A stretch of DNA of 51,890 nucleotides from Clostridia bacterium (GCA_017509255.1 JAFWQA010000012.1:1-51890), one strand, 5' to 3'. Counted from the stretch's first letter, positions 26,636 through 35,102 are shown. The notes: a model not told the origin generated them from the letters alone. Numbers and translations are program-made.

Positions 26636-26689
26636 ATATCTATCGAACGTTCGTTAGATATTATACTGTCTGATCCTGCTTTTTGTCAA
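26636..26689 (-). promoter_or_regulatory. TetR-hydrolase promoter with palindromic operator
   Basis: On the minus strand a consensus promoter TTGACA (complement of 26684-26689), 18 bp, TATAAT (complement of 26660-26665) is followed directly by a 26-bp inverted repeat at 26636-26661. Its halves read ATATCTA-T/A-CGAACG outward from an AACGTT centre, with a single mismatched pair. The operator edge overlaps the -10 box, a classic repressor position. Confidence 0.88.
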
Positions 26690-26714
26690 AGGAAATCTTC
26701 CTTCCGGAAAACAA

Positions 26715-26744
26715 AGCGCCCTGCTCCTTTCGGAGCAGGGCGCT
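26715..26744 (-). terminator. Terminator of the membrane protein-GNAT unit
   Basis: A 13-bp stem (AGCGCCCTGCTCC with its complement) is capped by GAAA on the minus strand and followed by TTGTTTTCC, a usable U-tract for the minus-strand genes. It is identical to 25106-25135. Confidence 0.8.
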
Positions 26745-26770
26745 GTACATGACCGGGCTTGTATCTTTCC

Positions 26771-27451
26771 TTAACCAAGGGTCAGATACCGGTCCTCATA
26801 ACGCTGCTTCCATTCCGCCTTCAGAACGGGCTCCGTTTCCCCGGAAAACCGATACCCGATGGGATCGGATCCGGCCCAGATGATATATACCTTCTTTCCG
26901 GGATCGGATGATGACTGCTCCAGCAGTCCCAGAACGCTTTCCCTGCTTTCTCCCGCCAGGGATGCCAGGATCTCCTGATGCATGGGCACGTTGACCGCCG
27001 GGATCTCCCGCGCGAAATAGTGCTCATACAGCGTTTCATCCGGCTCAAAGCGGAAATCCGGAAACACCGGGACCTCACGGGTATCGCGGAATCCCAGTTT
27101 CTCATGCAGCCGCACGGAGGCCGTGTTGCCCCTGCTGACAGCGGCAGTGATGCGGTTTGCCCGGAAGTACCGGCGCAGATGGGCCTCTGCCTCCCGGTAC
27201 ATCGCGGAGGCGATCCCCTGCCTTTGGTAAGGCTCCATCGTGTGCACGTCACAGGCATACCATTCTCCGGCCCTGCCGGGATGCCTGACCAGATGCATGA
27301 AGCCGGCAAGCTCTTCCCCGCGGCGCGCCTCCACGGCAAACCATTTCACGGCCAGGTCGTATTCAAGCCATTCGGTCACATGCCTCCACGGATTGCTCCG
27401 GAGGGTCGCCGGCGTGTCGTGGACCGTTATTTGGATCCCGGTTTTTTCCAT
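26771..27451 (-). CDS. GNAT family N-acetyltransferase
   Basis: The 226-residue protein has a GNAT domain at about residues 35-130: YACDVHTMEPYQRQGIASAM with the acetyl-CoA loop QRQGIA, and NTASVRLHEKLGFRDTREV. A further C-terminal stretch of about 90 residues, rich in charged residues, carries VYIIWAGSDPIGYRFSGE and may be a second, degenerate GNAT-like sheet or a substrate lid. The start follows CAGGAGAAAACGG. It lies 19 bp downstream of a small membrane protein gene on the same strand, so the two form one transcript ending at 26715. The substrate is unknown. Confidence 0.83.
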   Translation of the reverse strand: MEKTGIQITVHDTPATLRSNPWRHVTEWLEYDLAVKWFAVEARRGEELAGFMHLVRHPGRAGEWYACDVHTMEPYQRQGIASAMYREAEAHLRRYFRANRITAAVSRGNTASVRLHEKLGFRDTREVPVFPDFRFEPDETLYEHYFAREIPAVNVPMHQEILASLAGESRESVLGLLEQSSSDPGKKVYIIWAGSDPIGYRFSGETEPVLKAEWKQRYEDRYLTLG

Positions 27452-27470
27452 TCCGTTTTCTCCTGTCCGA

Positions 27471-27869
27471 TCAGTTTTCCTTATCGGAGGGCCTGTTTTT
27501 CATGGCCTCCCGCACGATCTCATCCGCGATCTCCCGGTCGGCTTTGACGCGGCGGTGTACCAGCAGGCCGATCCCCCCGATGACGGCGGTCAGGATCAGA
27601 CTGTCGGTGACATAATCCCCGGTCATGAACTGAAAAGTGCCGAACAGGGTGTTGACCGACCAGACCAGCGCGATGCCGGCCAGCGTCAGTAGAATATGGG
27701 CCTGAACGGCCCCGGGCCAGACCTTCCGGGCTTCCCTCAGCGCCTTCGGATTCGGCGAGTAATTCAGGTGAGCCGCTGGGTACACCGGAGTCTCAAAAAA
27801 AGAGGTTTTTTCCGGCTTTTTCTGGGAGCTTTCGTAATGCGCCTTGTTGTCTTTCCAGCTGCCTGCCAT
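27471..27869 (-). CDS. Small two-helix membrane protein of unknown function
   Basis: The 132-residue protein has a polar N-terminal tail of about 55 residues, two hydrophobic segments (ILLTLAGIALVWSVNTLFG and LILTAVIGGIGLLVHRRV) and a charged C-terminal tail. I do not recognise a family. The ribosome site is AAGGAAAA about 6 nt before the ATG. It is the first gene of the unit with the GNAT at 26771-27451 and diverges from the SH3 protein gene. Confidence 0.7.
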   Translation of the reverse strand: MAGSWKDNKAHYESSQKKPEKTSFFETPVYPAAHLNYSPNPKALREARKVWPGAVQAHILLTLAGIALVWSVNTLFGTFQFMTGDYVTDSLILTAVIGGIGLLVHRRVKADREIADEIVREAMKNRPSDKEN

Positions 27870-28065
27870 AACAGTTTTCCTTTCTTCCGGGGTCTGTCAT
27901 GAGGTTTGTCCTTCCGGTTACGGGATAAGCATACCATGGAATAAAGCCGGAAAAAAGAGCGGGATCCGCAAAATAGAAACTGTTTTTCGCCGGGGAGAGG
28001 CCCGCGGGCATGATGTCCGCCGCGTCCCCTCTCCCCCGGAAATTGTAACAATCGAGCCCTACATC

Positions 28066-28094
28066 TTTTCAGCGGAGTGAATGAGGGTTATAAT
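28066..28094 (+). promoter_or_regulatory. Promoter of the SH3-domain gene
   Basis: TTTTCA (28066-28071), 17 bp, TATAAT (28089-28094). A short palindrome ATTGTAACAAT (28042-28052) lies just upstream of the -35. Confidence 0.6.
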
Positions 28095-28197
28095 AACAGC
28101 GACGGATCGAAAATCCCTCCCCCGCATAAGGCTTCATGCAGGGGAAAACGGCCGGCCCGTCACACTTAAGCCGAATAAAAAGACAGGAGATATGAAT

Positions 28198-29259
28198 ATG
28201 AAAAAGAATAACCGGCTTGCCCTTCTGGCAGCCCTCATCCTTACGCTTGGCAGTATCGGAAGCGTCTTCGCGGAGATCATTCCTCCCTACGGGGAAGGGC
28301 AGATCGGCCTCCAGGCCGTCGTGCTGTGCGAGGAACTGACCGTGCGCCAGGAGCCCAAAGCTTCCTCCAAAGCAGTGACGACCCTGAAATACGGCACACG
28401 CTTCTCCGTGCAGAAGCAGTCCGACGGCTGGGCAGACTGCTTCCTTTCGGACGCCTCAGACGCGGGCTCCGCGGGCTGGGTCAACATGGACTACATCGTC
28501 ATCGACCCCGCCTGGTACCGGACGGACGCGTCCACCCCGGTCTACGCCTGGAACGATACGTCCGCGCCCAAGGTAGCCCTGCTGGACCGGGATACCCTGC
28601 TGCCCGTCCTGAAGGATAACGGGGACTGGATCGTCGTCAGCCTGCGCGGCGCCACCGGCTGGATCCGCCGGCCGAACGGCACGGCATCCGCCGCTCCCGC
28701 CGCTCCCGCCCCTGCTCCCGCCGCGGTGCCTGCTCCCGCTGTCCCGTCCGGAATGCGGGACGGCCAGCGCTATTACGGCACGGTCATCCTCGAGGGCATG
28801 GCCGAGACGGTCGGATACGAGCATGTGCGGAACGACACGATCGGGATCGAAATGGATTACGAGTATGACAGCTTTGTCCGTGTCAGCGAGGAGGGCCGCG
28901 AGTGCTTCATCTCCCGCTATGAAGACCTGAAGAACCCCGGCATCTATCTGGAGATCAGATACAGCACACAGAGCGCCGAGGAGGTCGCCGCTTCCATCGG
29001 CGCGTCCCTGTCCAGGGACTACGAGATCGTTCTGGAGCCCTGCACCCTGGAGCTCGCGGGCAGCTGCACCCGCATCGACGCTTCCGCCGGCAGGGACGGC
29101 CGGGGAGCGTCATCCATGCAGACGGTATATGTCATCCCCGCCGCGGACGGCTGCCGCGTGGCGATGGCGCACTACACCTATGAGAGCGCCGACGGCTTCG
29201 GCGCGCGCTTCCGCAATATGATGAATACCCTGACCGTCATCGGCGGCCGGGCGAACTGA
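28198..29259 (+). CDS. Secreted protein with bacterial SH3 domains
   Basis: The 353-residue protein has a signal peptide (MKKNNRLALLAALILTLGSI, cleavage near VFAE) and two bacterial SH3-like modules. The first, about residues 35-100, has LTVRQEPKASSKAVTTLKYG and ends GWVNMDYIVI; the second, about 105-158, ends GATGWIRRPN. An alanine-proline linker (about 160-185) leads to a C-terminal domain of about 165 residues that I do not recognise. Such SH3 domains usually bind peptidoglycan or other wall material. ATG 28198 is chosen over ATG 28192 because AGGAGA then sits 7 nt upstream. It is transcribed alone and ends at a bidirectional terminator. Confidence 0.85.
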   Translation: MKKNNRLALLAALILTLGSIGSVFAEIIPPYGEGQIGLQAVVLCEELTVRQEPKASSKAVTTLKYGTRFSVQKQSDGWADCFLSDASDAGSAGWVNMDYIVIDPAWYRTDASTPVYAWNDTSAPKVALLDRDTLLPVLKDNGDWIVVSLRGATGWIRRPNGTASAAPAAPAPAPAAVPAPAVPSGMRDGQRYYGTVILEGMAETVGYEHVRNDTIGIEMDYEYDSFVRVSEEGRECFISRYEDLKNPGIYLEIRYSTQSAEEVAASIGASLSRDYEIVLEPCTLELAGSCTRIDASAGRDGRGASSMQTVYVIPAADGCRVAMAHYTYESADGFGARFRNMMNTLTVIGGRAN

Positions 29260-29286
29260 GCCGCTGCCGGTTCAATACGGCATCAC

Positions 29287-29324
29287 AGCAAAAGACCGCT
29301 GCATTCCCGCAGCGGTCTTTTGCT
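29287..29324. terminator. Bidirectional terminator
   Basis: AGCAAAAGACCGCTGC (29287-29302) pairs perfectly with the 16 nt at 29309-29324. The AAAA/TTTT pairs in the stem make it work in both directions between the convergent SH3 and flavin-reductase genes. Confidence 0.88.
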
Positions 29325-29330
29325 GGCCCT

Positions 29331-29897
29331 TTATTCCGAAAAGTCCCCTATCTTCCCCAGCATCTTCCCGAGGCTGTGATACCGGCCGGAATAAATGACC
29401 GGGTCCAGCTTCGTCAGGTCCACGTCAAAGGAGTCCGCGGCGGTGAACCGCTCATCCGCCTGGATGTTCCGGATCCGGCAGAAGAAGGTCGTCGCCTTCC
29501 CCGTTTCGACCTTTTCGCAGACCTCGCATTCATACACCCAGCGGCTCGCGTCCAGCACGGGCACGTCCAGCGCTTCGCCCCGGCTCACGGAATACTCCAC
29601 AGCGTCCTTTTTTCCGTCCTCCGCGCGGTGGGTACCGAAGTAGTCCATCAGGCCCAGCATATCGCGGCTGACCAGGTTCACGCTCATCTTCCCCGTCCGG
29701 AGCACGTTCTGCTTCGTCCTCTTCGTGCCGAACATGCTGACCACCAGCATGTAGCCGTCCGGCCCCTCCGTCACGCTGATCCACGTGATCGGCGCGAAAT
29801 TGCTGCTCCCGTCCTCATTGTTTGTTCCGATGATGAACGCCGGCTGGACCACCATGGAGTATCCCGTTCCGACGGATCTTCTTTTCACTTTGATCAT
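29331..29897 (-). CDS. Flavin reductase-like, FMN-binding split-barrel protein
   Basis: The 188-residue protein belongs to the flavin reductase domain family (FMN-binding split barrel): PAFIIGTNNEDGSSNFAPIT followed by ITWISVTEGPDGYMLVVSM, then RTKQNVLRTGKMSVNLVSRD. Members reduce or bind FMN, often as electron donors to partner oxygenases or, in anaerobes, as flavoredoxin-like electron carriers. The C-terminal part (PVIYSGRYHSLG) matches the flavoredoxin subgroup. The start has GGGGGAGCAGAAGAA upstream. It is a single gene and its partner is not in the window. Confidence 0.85.
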   Translation of the reverse strand: MIKVKRRSVGTGYSMVVQPAFIIGTNNEDGSSNFAPITWISVTEGPDGYMLVVSMFGTKRTKQNVLRTGKMSVNLVSRDMLGLMDYFGTHRAEDGKKDAVEYSVSRGEALDVPVLDASRWVYECEVCEKVETGKATTFFCRIRNIQADERFTAADSFDVDLTKLDPVIYSGRYHSLGKMLGKIGDFSE

Positions 29898-30422
29898 TTC
29901 TTCTGCTCCCCCGGTCAGTCATAGTCCCGTTTGTTATTGTCCCCTGATGACCGGCAATTATGCCGGCTTGGTGTTCTTCCGAAAGACGGCTTTGCTCAGG
30001 CTGCTCCCGGACTGGACGGTCGGGCCTGAATAAAGCTGTCTTCCGTTATGCTTCAGAATATTTTCATTATATTCATCCTTCTTCCCGCTGACAAGCTTCC
30101 GTTTTTTCTGCTCCGGTCCGGAAAAGTCCCGGAAAACGCCCGTATTGTTACATTCTTTCCTCAGCTGAACCGGCCGCTCCCGGACCGGGCGCCGGATGCC
30201 GCGTGTTTCCTCCGTTTTCATCCGTCCTCGGCAGCCCTTTTCCCTCCGGAAACCCGTCCCTTTGTTACAATGCCGGAAAAAGGCCGGCTTTTCCGATTTG
30301 ACGAAAGCCGCCCGAAGTGCTATTGTTGGCCCTGCCTTCACCGCTCCGGAAAAGAAGCCGTCCGGAAAAAGCGGGGAAGCAGGGGAAGCTTATCCCCGAA
30401 CCGATCACCCCGGAGGTGGACT
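29898..30422. other. 525-bp intergenic region between divergent genes
   Basis: No gene is supported here; a 127-codon minus-strand frame is judged a chance reading. The region is locally AT-rich around 30030-30090. It holds two close relatives of the ATTGTTACAAT motif (30144-30154 and 30261-30271) and the promoter of the following gene at 30298-30326. Confidence 0.6.
30298..30326 (+). promoter_or_regulatory. Promoter of the secreted protein gene at 30423
   Basis: TTGACG (30298-30303), 17 bp, then TGCTATTGT with -10 TATTGT at 30321-30326. Confidence 0.5.
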
Positions 30423-31298
30423 ATGATGAAAAAACTGATCACGGTGATCCTTGCCCTGGCGCTGGCGGCGGCAATACTGCCGGGCGCCTGCGCGGAGGGA
30501 AATGAAGAATGGAAAAACACCGCGGCCGCGCTGGTCGCGGATACCGCCCGCATGGAGGAAGGCACCGCCGGCGCCTCCCTGAAGCAGGCCGGGCTGGCTG
30601 CCCGCTGGATGGACCTGTCCGCCCTGTGCGGTCTTTCCGGGAATGACGTCACTGCCGATGCCGCCCTGAAGGCGGAAGTCCTTTCCGCTCTTGCAGGCCT
30701 CACGGCGGAGGAACGCACCGCGGCACAGAAGCATTTTACCGTCCTGGACGACCTGATCCGGACGACCCTGTCCGGCAGCGAAGAAAACCTGGCCCTGTTC
30801 ACGGACGCGGGCGTCGCGGAGGACGTGCGGAAGATCCTGCGGCAGCCGGCCGCCTTCACGGACTGGCTTTCCCTTTCCTTCGTTCTGAACAACGCGCTGG
30901 GCCTCACGGACGATCTCGGCCGTCCGGCGGATCCTTTCGCGCAACTGGCCGGACCTGTCAGCCTCGCCGGCTCCTGGTACGGCCTGGTCAGCCAGCGCGC
31001 CGGCATGGACGTGACCGCCAACGCGGACGGCAGCTATGACATCCTGGTGTACTGGGGCAGCTCCGCTTTCGAGTTTTCCGAGTGGAAGATCCACGGCACC
31101 TATGATGAATACTCCGGCGCCCTGTTCTATCGGGACGGCCGGTACGCCGTGGTCGCAACGGACGACAGCGGAAAGGAAAGCATCTCCGGGCAGGCGGTCA
31201 CGCAGGGCGTTTTCCTGAAGGAAGGCGAACGTTTCCGCTGGATCGACAGCATGAACGAAGAGAGCATTGAGATCTTTGAGCGTCTCGCGGCTCAGTGA
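30423..31298 (+). CDS. Secreted protein of unknown function
   Basis: The 291-residue protein begins with a signal peptide (MMKKLITVILALALAAAILP, then GACA before EG). The mature part has a helical N-terminal half (about residues 30-160) and a beta-rich C-terminal domain of about 100 residues (AGSWYGLVSQRAGMDVTANA and so on, ending EIFERLAAQ) that looks like a lipocalin-like or DUF-type beta domain. I do not recognise the family. GGAGGTG fits the ATG at 30423 or the next codon at 30426 equally. It is monocistronic, ending at a terminator. A lipoprotein is unlikely because the Cys is preceded by PGA rather than a lipobox. Confidence 0.78.
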   Translation: MMKKLITVILALALAAAILPGACAEGNEEWKNTAAALVADTARMEEGTAGASLKQAGLAARWMDLSALCGLSGNDVTADAALKAEVLSALAGLTAEERTAAQKHFTVLDDLIRTTLSGSEENLALFTDAGVAEDVRKILRQPAAFTDWLSLSFVLNNALGLTDDLGRPADPFAQLAGPVSLAGSWYGLVSQRAGMDVTANADGSYDILVYWGSSAFEFSEWKIHGTYDEYSGALFYRDGRYAVVATDDSGKESISGQAVTQGVFLKEGERFRWIDSMNEESIEIFERLAAQ

Positions 31299-31313
31299 CC
31301 GCGCGGCGGCAAA

Positions 31314-31346
31314 TGCCGGCAGCATCAGCTGCCGGTGTTTTTTATT
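31314..31346 (+). terminator. Terminator after the secreted protein gene
   Basis: GCCGGCAGC (31315-31323) pairs with GCTGCCGGT (31328-31336) around loop ATCA, followed by GTTTTTTATTT. Confidence 0.88.
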
Positions 31347-31406
31347 TCCCTGCCGCGGCAGGCCCGCGGCCTTTCCCTGATAATTTTTTAATTAATGAAA
31401 AAACAG

Positions 31407-31435
31407 TTGACACGGGTATGGGCCTGTGTTATATT
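31407..31435 (+). promoter_or_regulatory. Promoter of the sugar ABC-Tm-1 operon
   Basis: TTGACA (31407-31412), 17 bp, TATATT (31430-31435): one of the best promoters in the window. It lies 92 bp before the proposed start of the ATPase gene. Confidence 0.82.
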
Positions 31436-31445
31436 CTAGTCAGAA

Positions 31446-31458
31446 CTTGTGTGACAAG
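31446..31458 (+). promoter_or_regulatory. GntR/FadR-type operator candidate
   Basis: CTTGTGTGACAAG is a 5-3-5 palindrome fitting the FadR-subfamily pattern TNGTNNNACNA. It lies just after the predicted transcription start, where a bound repressor would block the operon. Two further TGACA units follow directly. The GntR/FCD gene at 39485 is the obvious candidate regulator. Confidence 0.65.
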
Positions 31459-31526
31459 TGACAGGTGACAAATTAACACTTAAGACCGCCGATCGTACAC
31501 GTACCGCAAAAGGAAGTGAACAGATT

Positions 31527-33008
31527 TTGGAAAAGCTGTTGGAATTCCGGCACATTACCAAGGTGTTCCCCGGCGTGACCGCTCTGGATGATATCAACAT
31601 CGATCTCTATCCCGGAGAGGTCCATATTATCGTGGGAGAAAACGGCGCAGGAAAATCCACCCTGATGAAAATTCTTTCCGGGGCCTATGAGGCGACCTCG
31701 GGAGAGCTTTATATGGAAGGAAAGCTGATCGCCAAAAACTCTCCCCAGGTCAGCGCCTCACTGGGCATCAGCATGATCTATCAGGAGCTGAACCTGGTGC
31801 CGGAGTTGTCCATCGCGTCCAATATTTTCCTGGGGCACGAGCTGCGCAGGGGCGGATTCGTCAACAAAGCCGCTCAGGAAAAGCGCGCGAATGAGCTTCT
31901 GAAAGAGATCGGCGTTTACGTCAACGCGGGCACCCTGGTAAAGCAGCTGGGCGTCGGCACCCAGCAGATGGTCGAGATCGCAAAGGCGCTGTCCCGCCAG
32001 GCGAAGGTCATCGTGTTCGACGAGCCCACCAGCTCCCTGACCGACTCCGAGATCACGGAGCTGTTCCACATCATCCGCCTGCTGAAGGAGCGGAACGTGG
32101 GCATGTTCTACATCAGTCACCGTCTGGAGGAGCTCTTCCAGATCGGCGACCGCGTGTCCGTCCTGCGCGACGGCAAGCACATTCTCACCGATACCATTGA
32201 CCATATGACGATGGACGACGTCATCGAGGGCATCGCCGGACGGAAGATCGAGAACCTCTTCCCCCACGTCCGCAAACCCGCGGGCGATCCGATGCTGGAG
32301 ATCCGGCATCTGACGGGCAGCAAGTTCAGCGACGTGTCCATGACCGTCCGCGCGGGTGAAATCGTCGGCGTTTCCGGCCTGGTCGGCGCGGGACGCACCG
32401 AAACGGCCCGGGCGGCTTTCGGCATCGATAAATACGAAAGCGGCGAGGTGGTCGTCTGCGGCCGGAAGCTGCCCAAGCGCAGCCCGTCTCGGGCGAACCG
32501 CCTGGGCATGTGCCTCCTGCCCGAGGATCGGAAGACCGAAGGCCTGGCGCTGGAGCTGAGCATCCGGGAGAACATCGTGGTCTCCTCCCTGAAGGCCCTG
32601 AATCCCCGGGGCATCGTCCGGGCGAAAAACGAAGCAACGGAGGTCGGCAAGTCCATCAATTCGCTGGAGATTGCCACTTCCTCCATGGAAAAGCTGGTCC
32701 GGTTCCTCAGCGGCGGCACGCAGCAGAAGGTGGTCATCGCCAAATGGCTGCTGTCCAATTCCAGGGTATTCATCTTCGACGAGCCGACCCGCGGCATTGA
32801 CGTCGGCGCCAAGAGCAGCATCTATCAGCTGATGGATGAGCTGGTGGCCGGCGGCGCGGCGATCCTGATGATCTCCAGCGATATGACGGAGATCCTGGGC
32901 ATGAGCGACCGGATCTACGTCATGTCCGGCGGTAAGCTTGTCGGTGAATTAGACAGTGAAGGCGCAACGCAGAACGAGATTCTGAAGCTGGCCTTCTCCA
33001 ACGTGTAA
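31527..33008 (+). CDS. Sugar ABC transporter ATPase (RbsA/MglA type, two ATP domains)
   Basis: The 493-residue protein fuses two ATP-binding domains, as in RbsA, MglA or XylG. The N-terminal half has Walker A GENGAGKST, signature region LGVGTQQMVEIAKALS and Walker B VIVFDEPTSSLT. The C-terminal half has the usual degenerate Walker A (SGLVGAGRTE), signature LSGGTQQKVVIAKWL and FIFDEPTRGIDVG. No ATG fits the start. The frame is open from 31458, but the only candidate that gives a normal N-terminus and a ribosome site (AAAGGAAG, somewhat distant) is TTG 31527. It is the first gene of the operon; the two permeases follow. Confidence 0.9.
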   Translation: MEKLLEFRHITKVFPGVTALDDINIDLYPGEVHIIVGENGAGKSTLMKILSGAYEATSGELYMEGKLIAKNSPQVSASLGISMIYQELNLVPELSIASNIFLGHELRRGGFVNKAAQEKRANELLKEIGVYVNAGTLVKQLGVGTQQMVEIAKALSRQAKVIVFDEPTSSLTDSEITELFHIIRLLKERNVGMFYISHRLEELFQIGDRVSVLRDGKHILTDTIDHMTMDDVIEGIAGRKIENLFPHVRKPAGDPMLEIRHLTGSKFSDVSMTVRAGEIVGVSGLVGAGRTETARAAFGIDKYESGEVVVCGRKLPKRSPSRANRLGMCLLPEDRKTEGLALELSIRENIVVSSLKALNPRGIVRAKNEATEVGKSINSLEIATSSMEKLVRFLSGGTQQKVVIAKWLLSNSRVFIFDEPTRGIDVGAKSSIYQLMDELVAGGAAILMISSDMTEILGMSDRIYVMSGGKLVGELDSEGATQNEILKLAFSNV

Positions 33009-33026
33009 CAGGGGAGGTGGCGGCGA

Positions 33027-34073
33027 ATGAGTAAAGAAAAACGTTTCCCGGCCGCGCTGGCGCGGATCCCGGAGGCGACCTGGATCTTCCTGATCGTGTT
33101 CATCATCGCGTCGGTGCTCGTGCCGAATTTCTTCTCGATCGGCAATCTGTCCACAATGCTGCTGCAGGCCTGCACGCTGACGCTCCTGTCGGTGGCCATG
33201 GCCCTGACCCTGATGATGGGCAGCATTGACCTTTCCATGGGCGGCGTGGTTTCCATGAGCGGCGTCATCATGGCGTACATGATGAACGCCGGGCTGAGCG
33301 CCTGGATCGCCCTCCCCGCCGGACTGCTGCTGGGCCTGGTCTTCGGCCTGTTCAACGGCGTGCTGGTCACCAAGCTGAAGATCCCGCCCTTCATCGCGAC
33401 CTTCGGCTCCATGGGCATCGCTCAGAGTATCGCCAACACGATCAGTGAAGAGCGGACGGTCACCTGGGTCGCCAGCGAAAAGACCTCGCTGATCTCCTTC
33501 CTCGGCTCCAAGGCTCTGGTGGTCGAAGCCGGCGAAGGCGCCAGCAACACGCTGACCATCTCCAATCTGCTGATCATCACCGTGATCGCGGTGGCCATCG
33601 TCTGGTTCCTGTTCAGCCGCACCACGCTGGGCAGCAACATCTACGCACTGGGCGCCAATCAGGAAACGGCCCGCCTGAGCGGGATCAACGTCACCCGCTG
33701 GCGGATCATCGTCTTCATGATCTCCGGCCTGCTGGCAGCCTTGGGCGGCATCGTGGTAATGGTCCGGTCCAACAGCGTCCAGCCCACCATCGGGGCCAAC
33801 ATGGAATTCCAGGCCTGCGTGGCGGCCGTGCTGGGCGGCAACATCATGACGGGCGGCAGAGGCTCCGTGCCCGGCGCCGTGCTCGGCGCGCTGACGCTCT
33901 ACACGATTCGCAGCGCCATGAGCCTGCTGGGCATCGACACCAGCTGGGTGCAGGTGGCCATCGGCGTGGTCCTGGTGATCGGCATGATCATCAACAACTA
34001 CGTGACGCAGCGTGAAAGCCAGCGCGCGGCGGTCATCAGCCGCTCCGCAGGGAAGGGAGGCGCTGAGGCATGA
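33027..34073 (+). CDS. Sugar ABC transporter permease 1 (RbsC-like)
   Basis: The 348-residue protein is a BPD_transp_2 permease with 8-10 membrane segments and the family motif GSIDLSMGGVVSMSGV. The conserved LKIPPFIATFGSMGIAQSIA and GANQETARLSGINVTRWRI segments are present. GGGAGGTGGCGGCGA precedes the ATG. It overlaps the second permease gene by 4 nt, so the two are translationally coupled and probably form a heterodimeric channel, as in importers with two RbsC-like subunits. Confidence 0.92.
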   Translation: MSKEKRFPAALARIPEATWIFLIVFIIASVLVPNFFSIGNLSTMLLQACTLTLLSVAMALTLMMGSIDLSMGGVVSMSGVIMAYMMNAGLSAWIALPAGLLLGLVFGLFNGVLVTKLKIPPFIATFGSMGIAQSIANTISEERTVTWVASEKTSLISFLGSKALVVEAGEGASNTLTISNLLIITVIAVAIVWFLFSRTTLGSNIYALGANQETARLSGINVTRWRIIVFMISGLLAALGGIVVMVRSNSVQPTIGANMEFQACVAAVLGGNIMTGGRGSVPGAVLGALTLYTIRSAMSLLGIDTSWVQVAIGVVLVIGMIINNYVTQRESQRAAVISRSAGKGGAEA

Positions 34074-35089
34074 ACCGGAAAAAGATAATGGCCCGCCTTT
34101 ACGGCATGTCCACCCTGATCATCGTGGTGATCGTATTCCTGATCTTCACGGTCGCCTGTTCCGCCAACGGCACGAACTTCATCAAACCGTCCAACCTGAG
34201 CACGATCCTGAACCAGGCCAGCTTCCTGGTGATCCTGGGCGTCGGCCAGGCGCTGGTGCTGCTGACCGGCGGCATCGACCTGAGCGTCGGCTCCCTGATG
34301 GCCTTCGTCACGGTATTCTGGGGCGAATGGCTGATGAAGAGCAGCGATATGCCCTTCATGGTCGCCGTGGTCCTGATCCTGCTCTCGGGCGGCGTCGTAG
34401 GCCTGCTGAACGGCCTGATGATCACCAAGCTCAAGATCCCGCCCTTCATCGCGACCTTCGCCACGATGTACGCCTGCCGGGGTCTCGGCTGGATCTACCT
34501 GCGGAACCGGGTGCTTTATTCCCTGGATGAATCCTTCCGCTGGATCTCCACCGGCAAGCTGTTCAAGATCGACCAGTTCCTGGTCAAGGCTCCCATGCTG
34601 GTAGCGGTGCTTTGCCTGCTGATCGCCTGGTACGTCCTGCGGAAGACGAACGCCGGCCGCAAGATCTACTTCACCGGCTCCAATGAAACGGCAGCCCGCT
34701 TCTCCGGCATCAATACGGACCGGGTCAAGATCGCCGTCTACATCGCCTCCGGCGTGATCGCGGCCTTTGCCGGCCTGATGTACGTCGGCAAGCTGAACGC
34801 CTGCGAGCCCGGCCTGGGCACGGACAGCAACTTTGAAGCCATCACGGTGGCGCTGATCGGCGGCTTCACCATGAGCGGCGGCTACGGAAACATCTGGGGC
34901 GTCGCCGGCGGCGCGATCGTCGTCTACACGATCCAGTCCGGCATGAACAGCCTGAAGATGCCCGGTCAGCTGCATGACCTGATCAGCGGCGCGCTGATCA
35001 TCCTCGCCGTGTTTATCAACCAGGAGCTCGTCAACCGCAGGATGCGGCTGGAAAACGACATCCGGGACGAGCGCGTGAAAAAAGACTAA
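34070..35089 (+). CDS. Sugar ABC transporter permease 2 (RbsC-like)
   Basis: The 339-residue second permease has the same fold: LTGGIDLSVGSLMAFVTVF, LKIPPFIATFATMYACRGLG, GSNETAARFSGINTDRVKI and GGFTMSGGYGNIWG. It is a diverged paralogue of the preceding gene, whose stop it overlaps. A ribosome site (GGGAGG) lies inside the upstream gene. It is followed 13 bp on by the Tm-1-like gene, so transport and the unknown chemistry are made together. Confidence 0.92.
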   Translation: MNRKKIMARLYGMSTLIIVVIVFLIFTVACSANGTNFIKPSNLSTILNQASFLVILGVGQALVLLTGGIDLSVGSLMAFVTVFWGEWLMKSSDMPFMVAVVLILLSGGVVGLLNGLMITKLKIPPFIATFATMYACRGLGWIYLRNRVLYSLDESFRWISTGKLFKIDQFLVKAPMLVAVLCLLIAWYVLRKTNAGRKIYFTGSNETAARFSGINTDRVKIAVYIASGVIAAFAGLMYVGKLNACEPGLGTDSNFEAITVALIGGFTMSGGYGNIWGVAGGAIVVYTIQSGMNSLKMPGQLHDLISGALIILAVFINQELVNRRMRLENDIRDERVKKD

Positions 35090-35102
35090 GGAGGCGTACG
35101 GG

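Noticed and set aside
29958-30341. A 127-codon minus-strand frame in the gap before 30423
   Set aside because: Very basic, no ribosome site, no hydrophobic or domain pattern, and it overlaps the promoter of the plus-strand gene.
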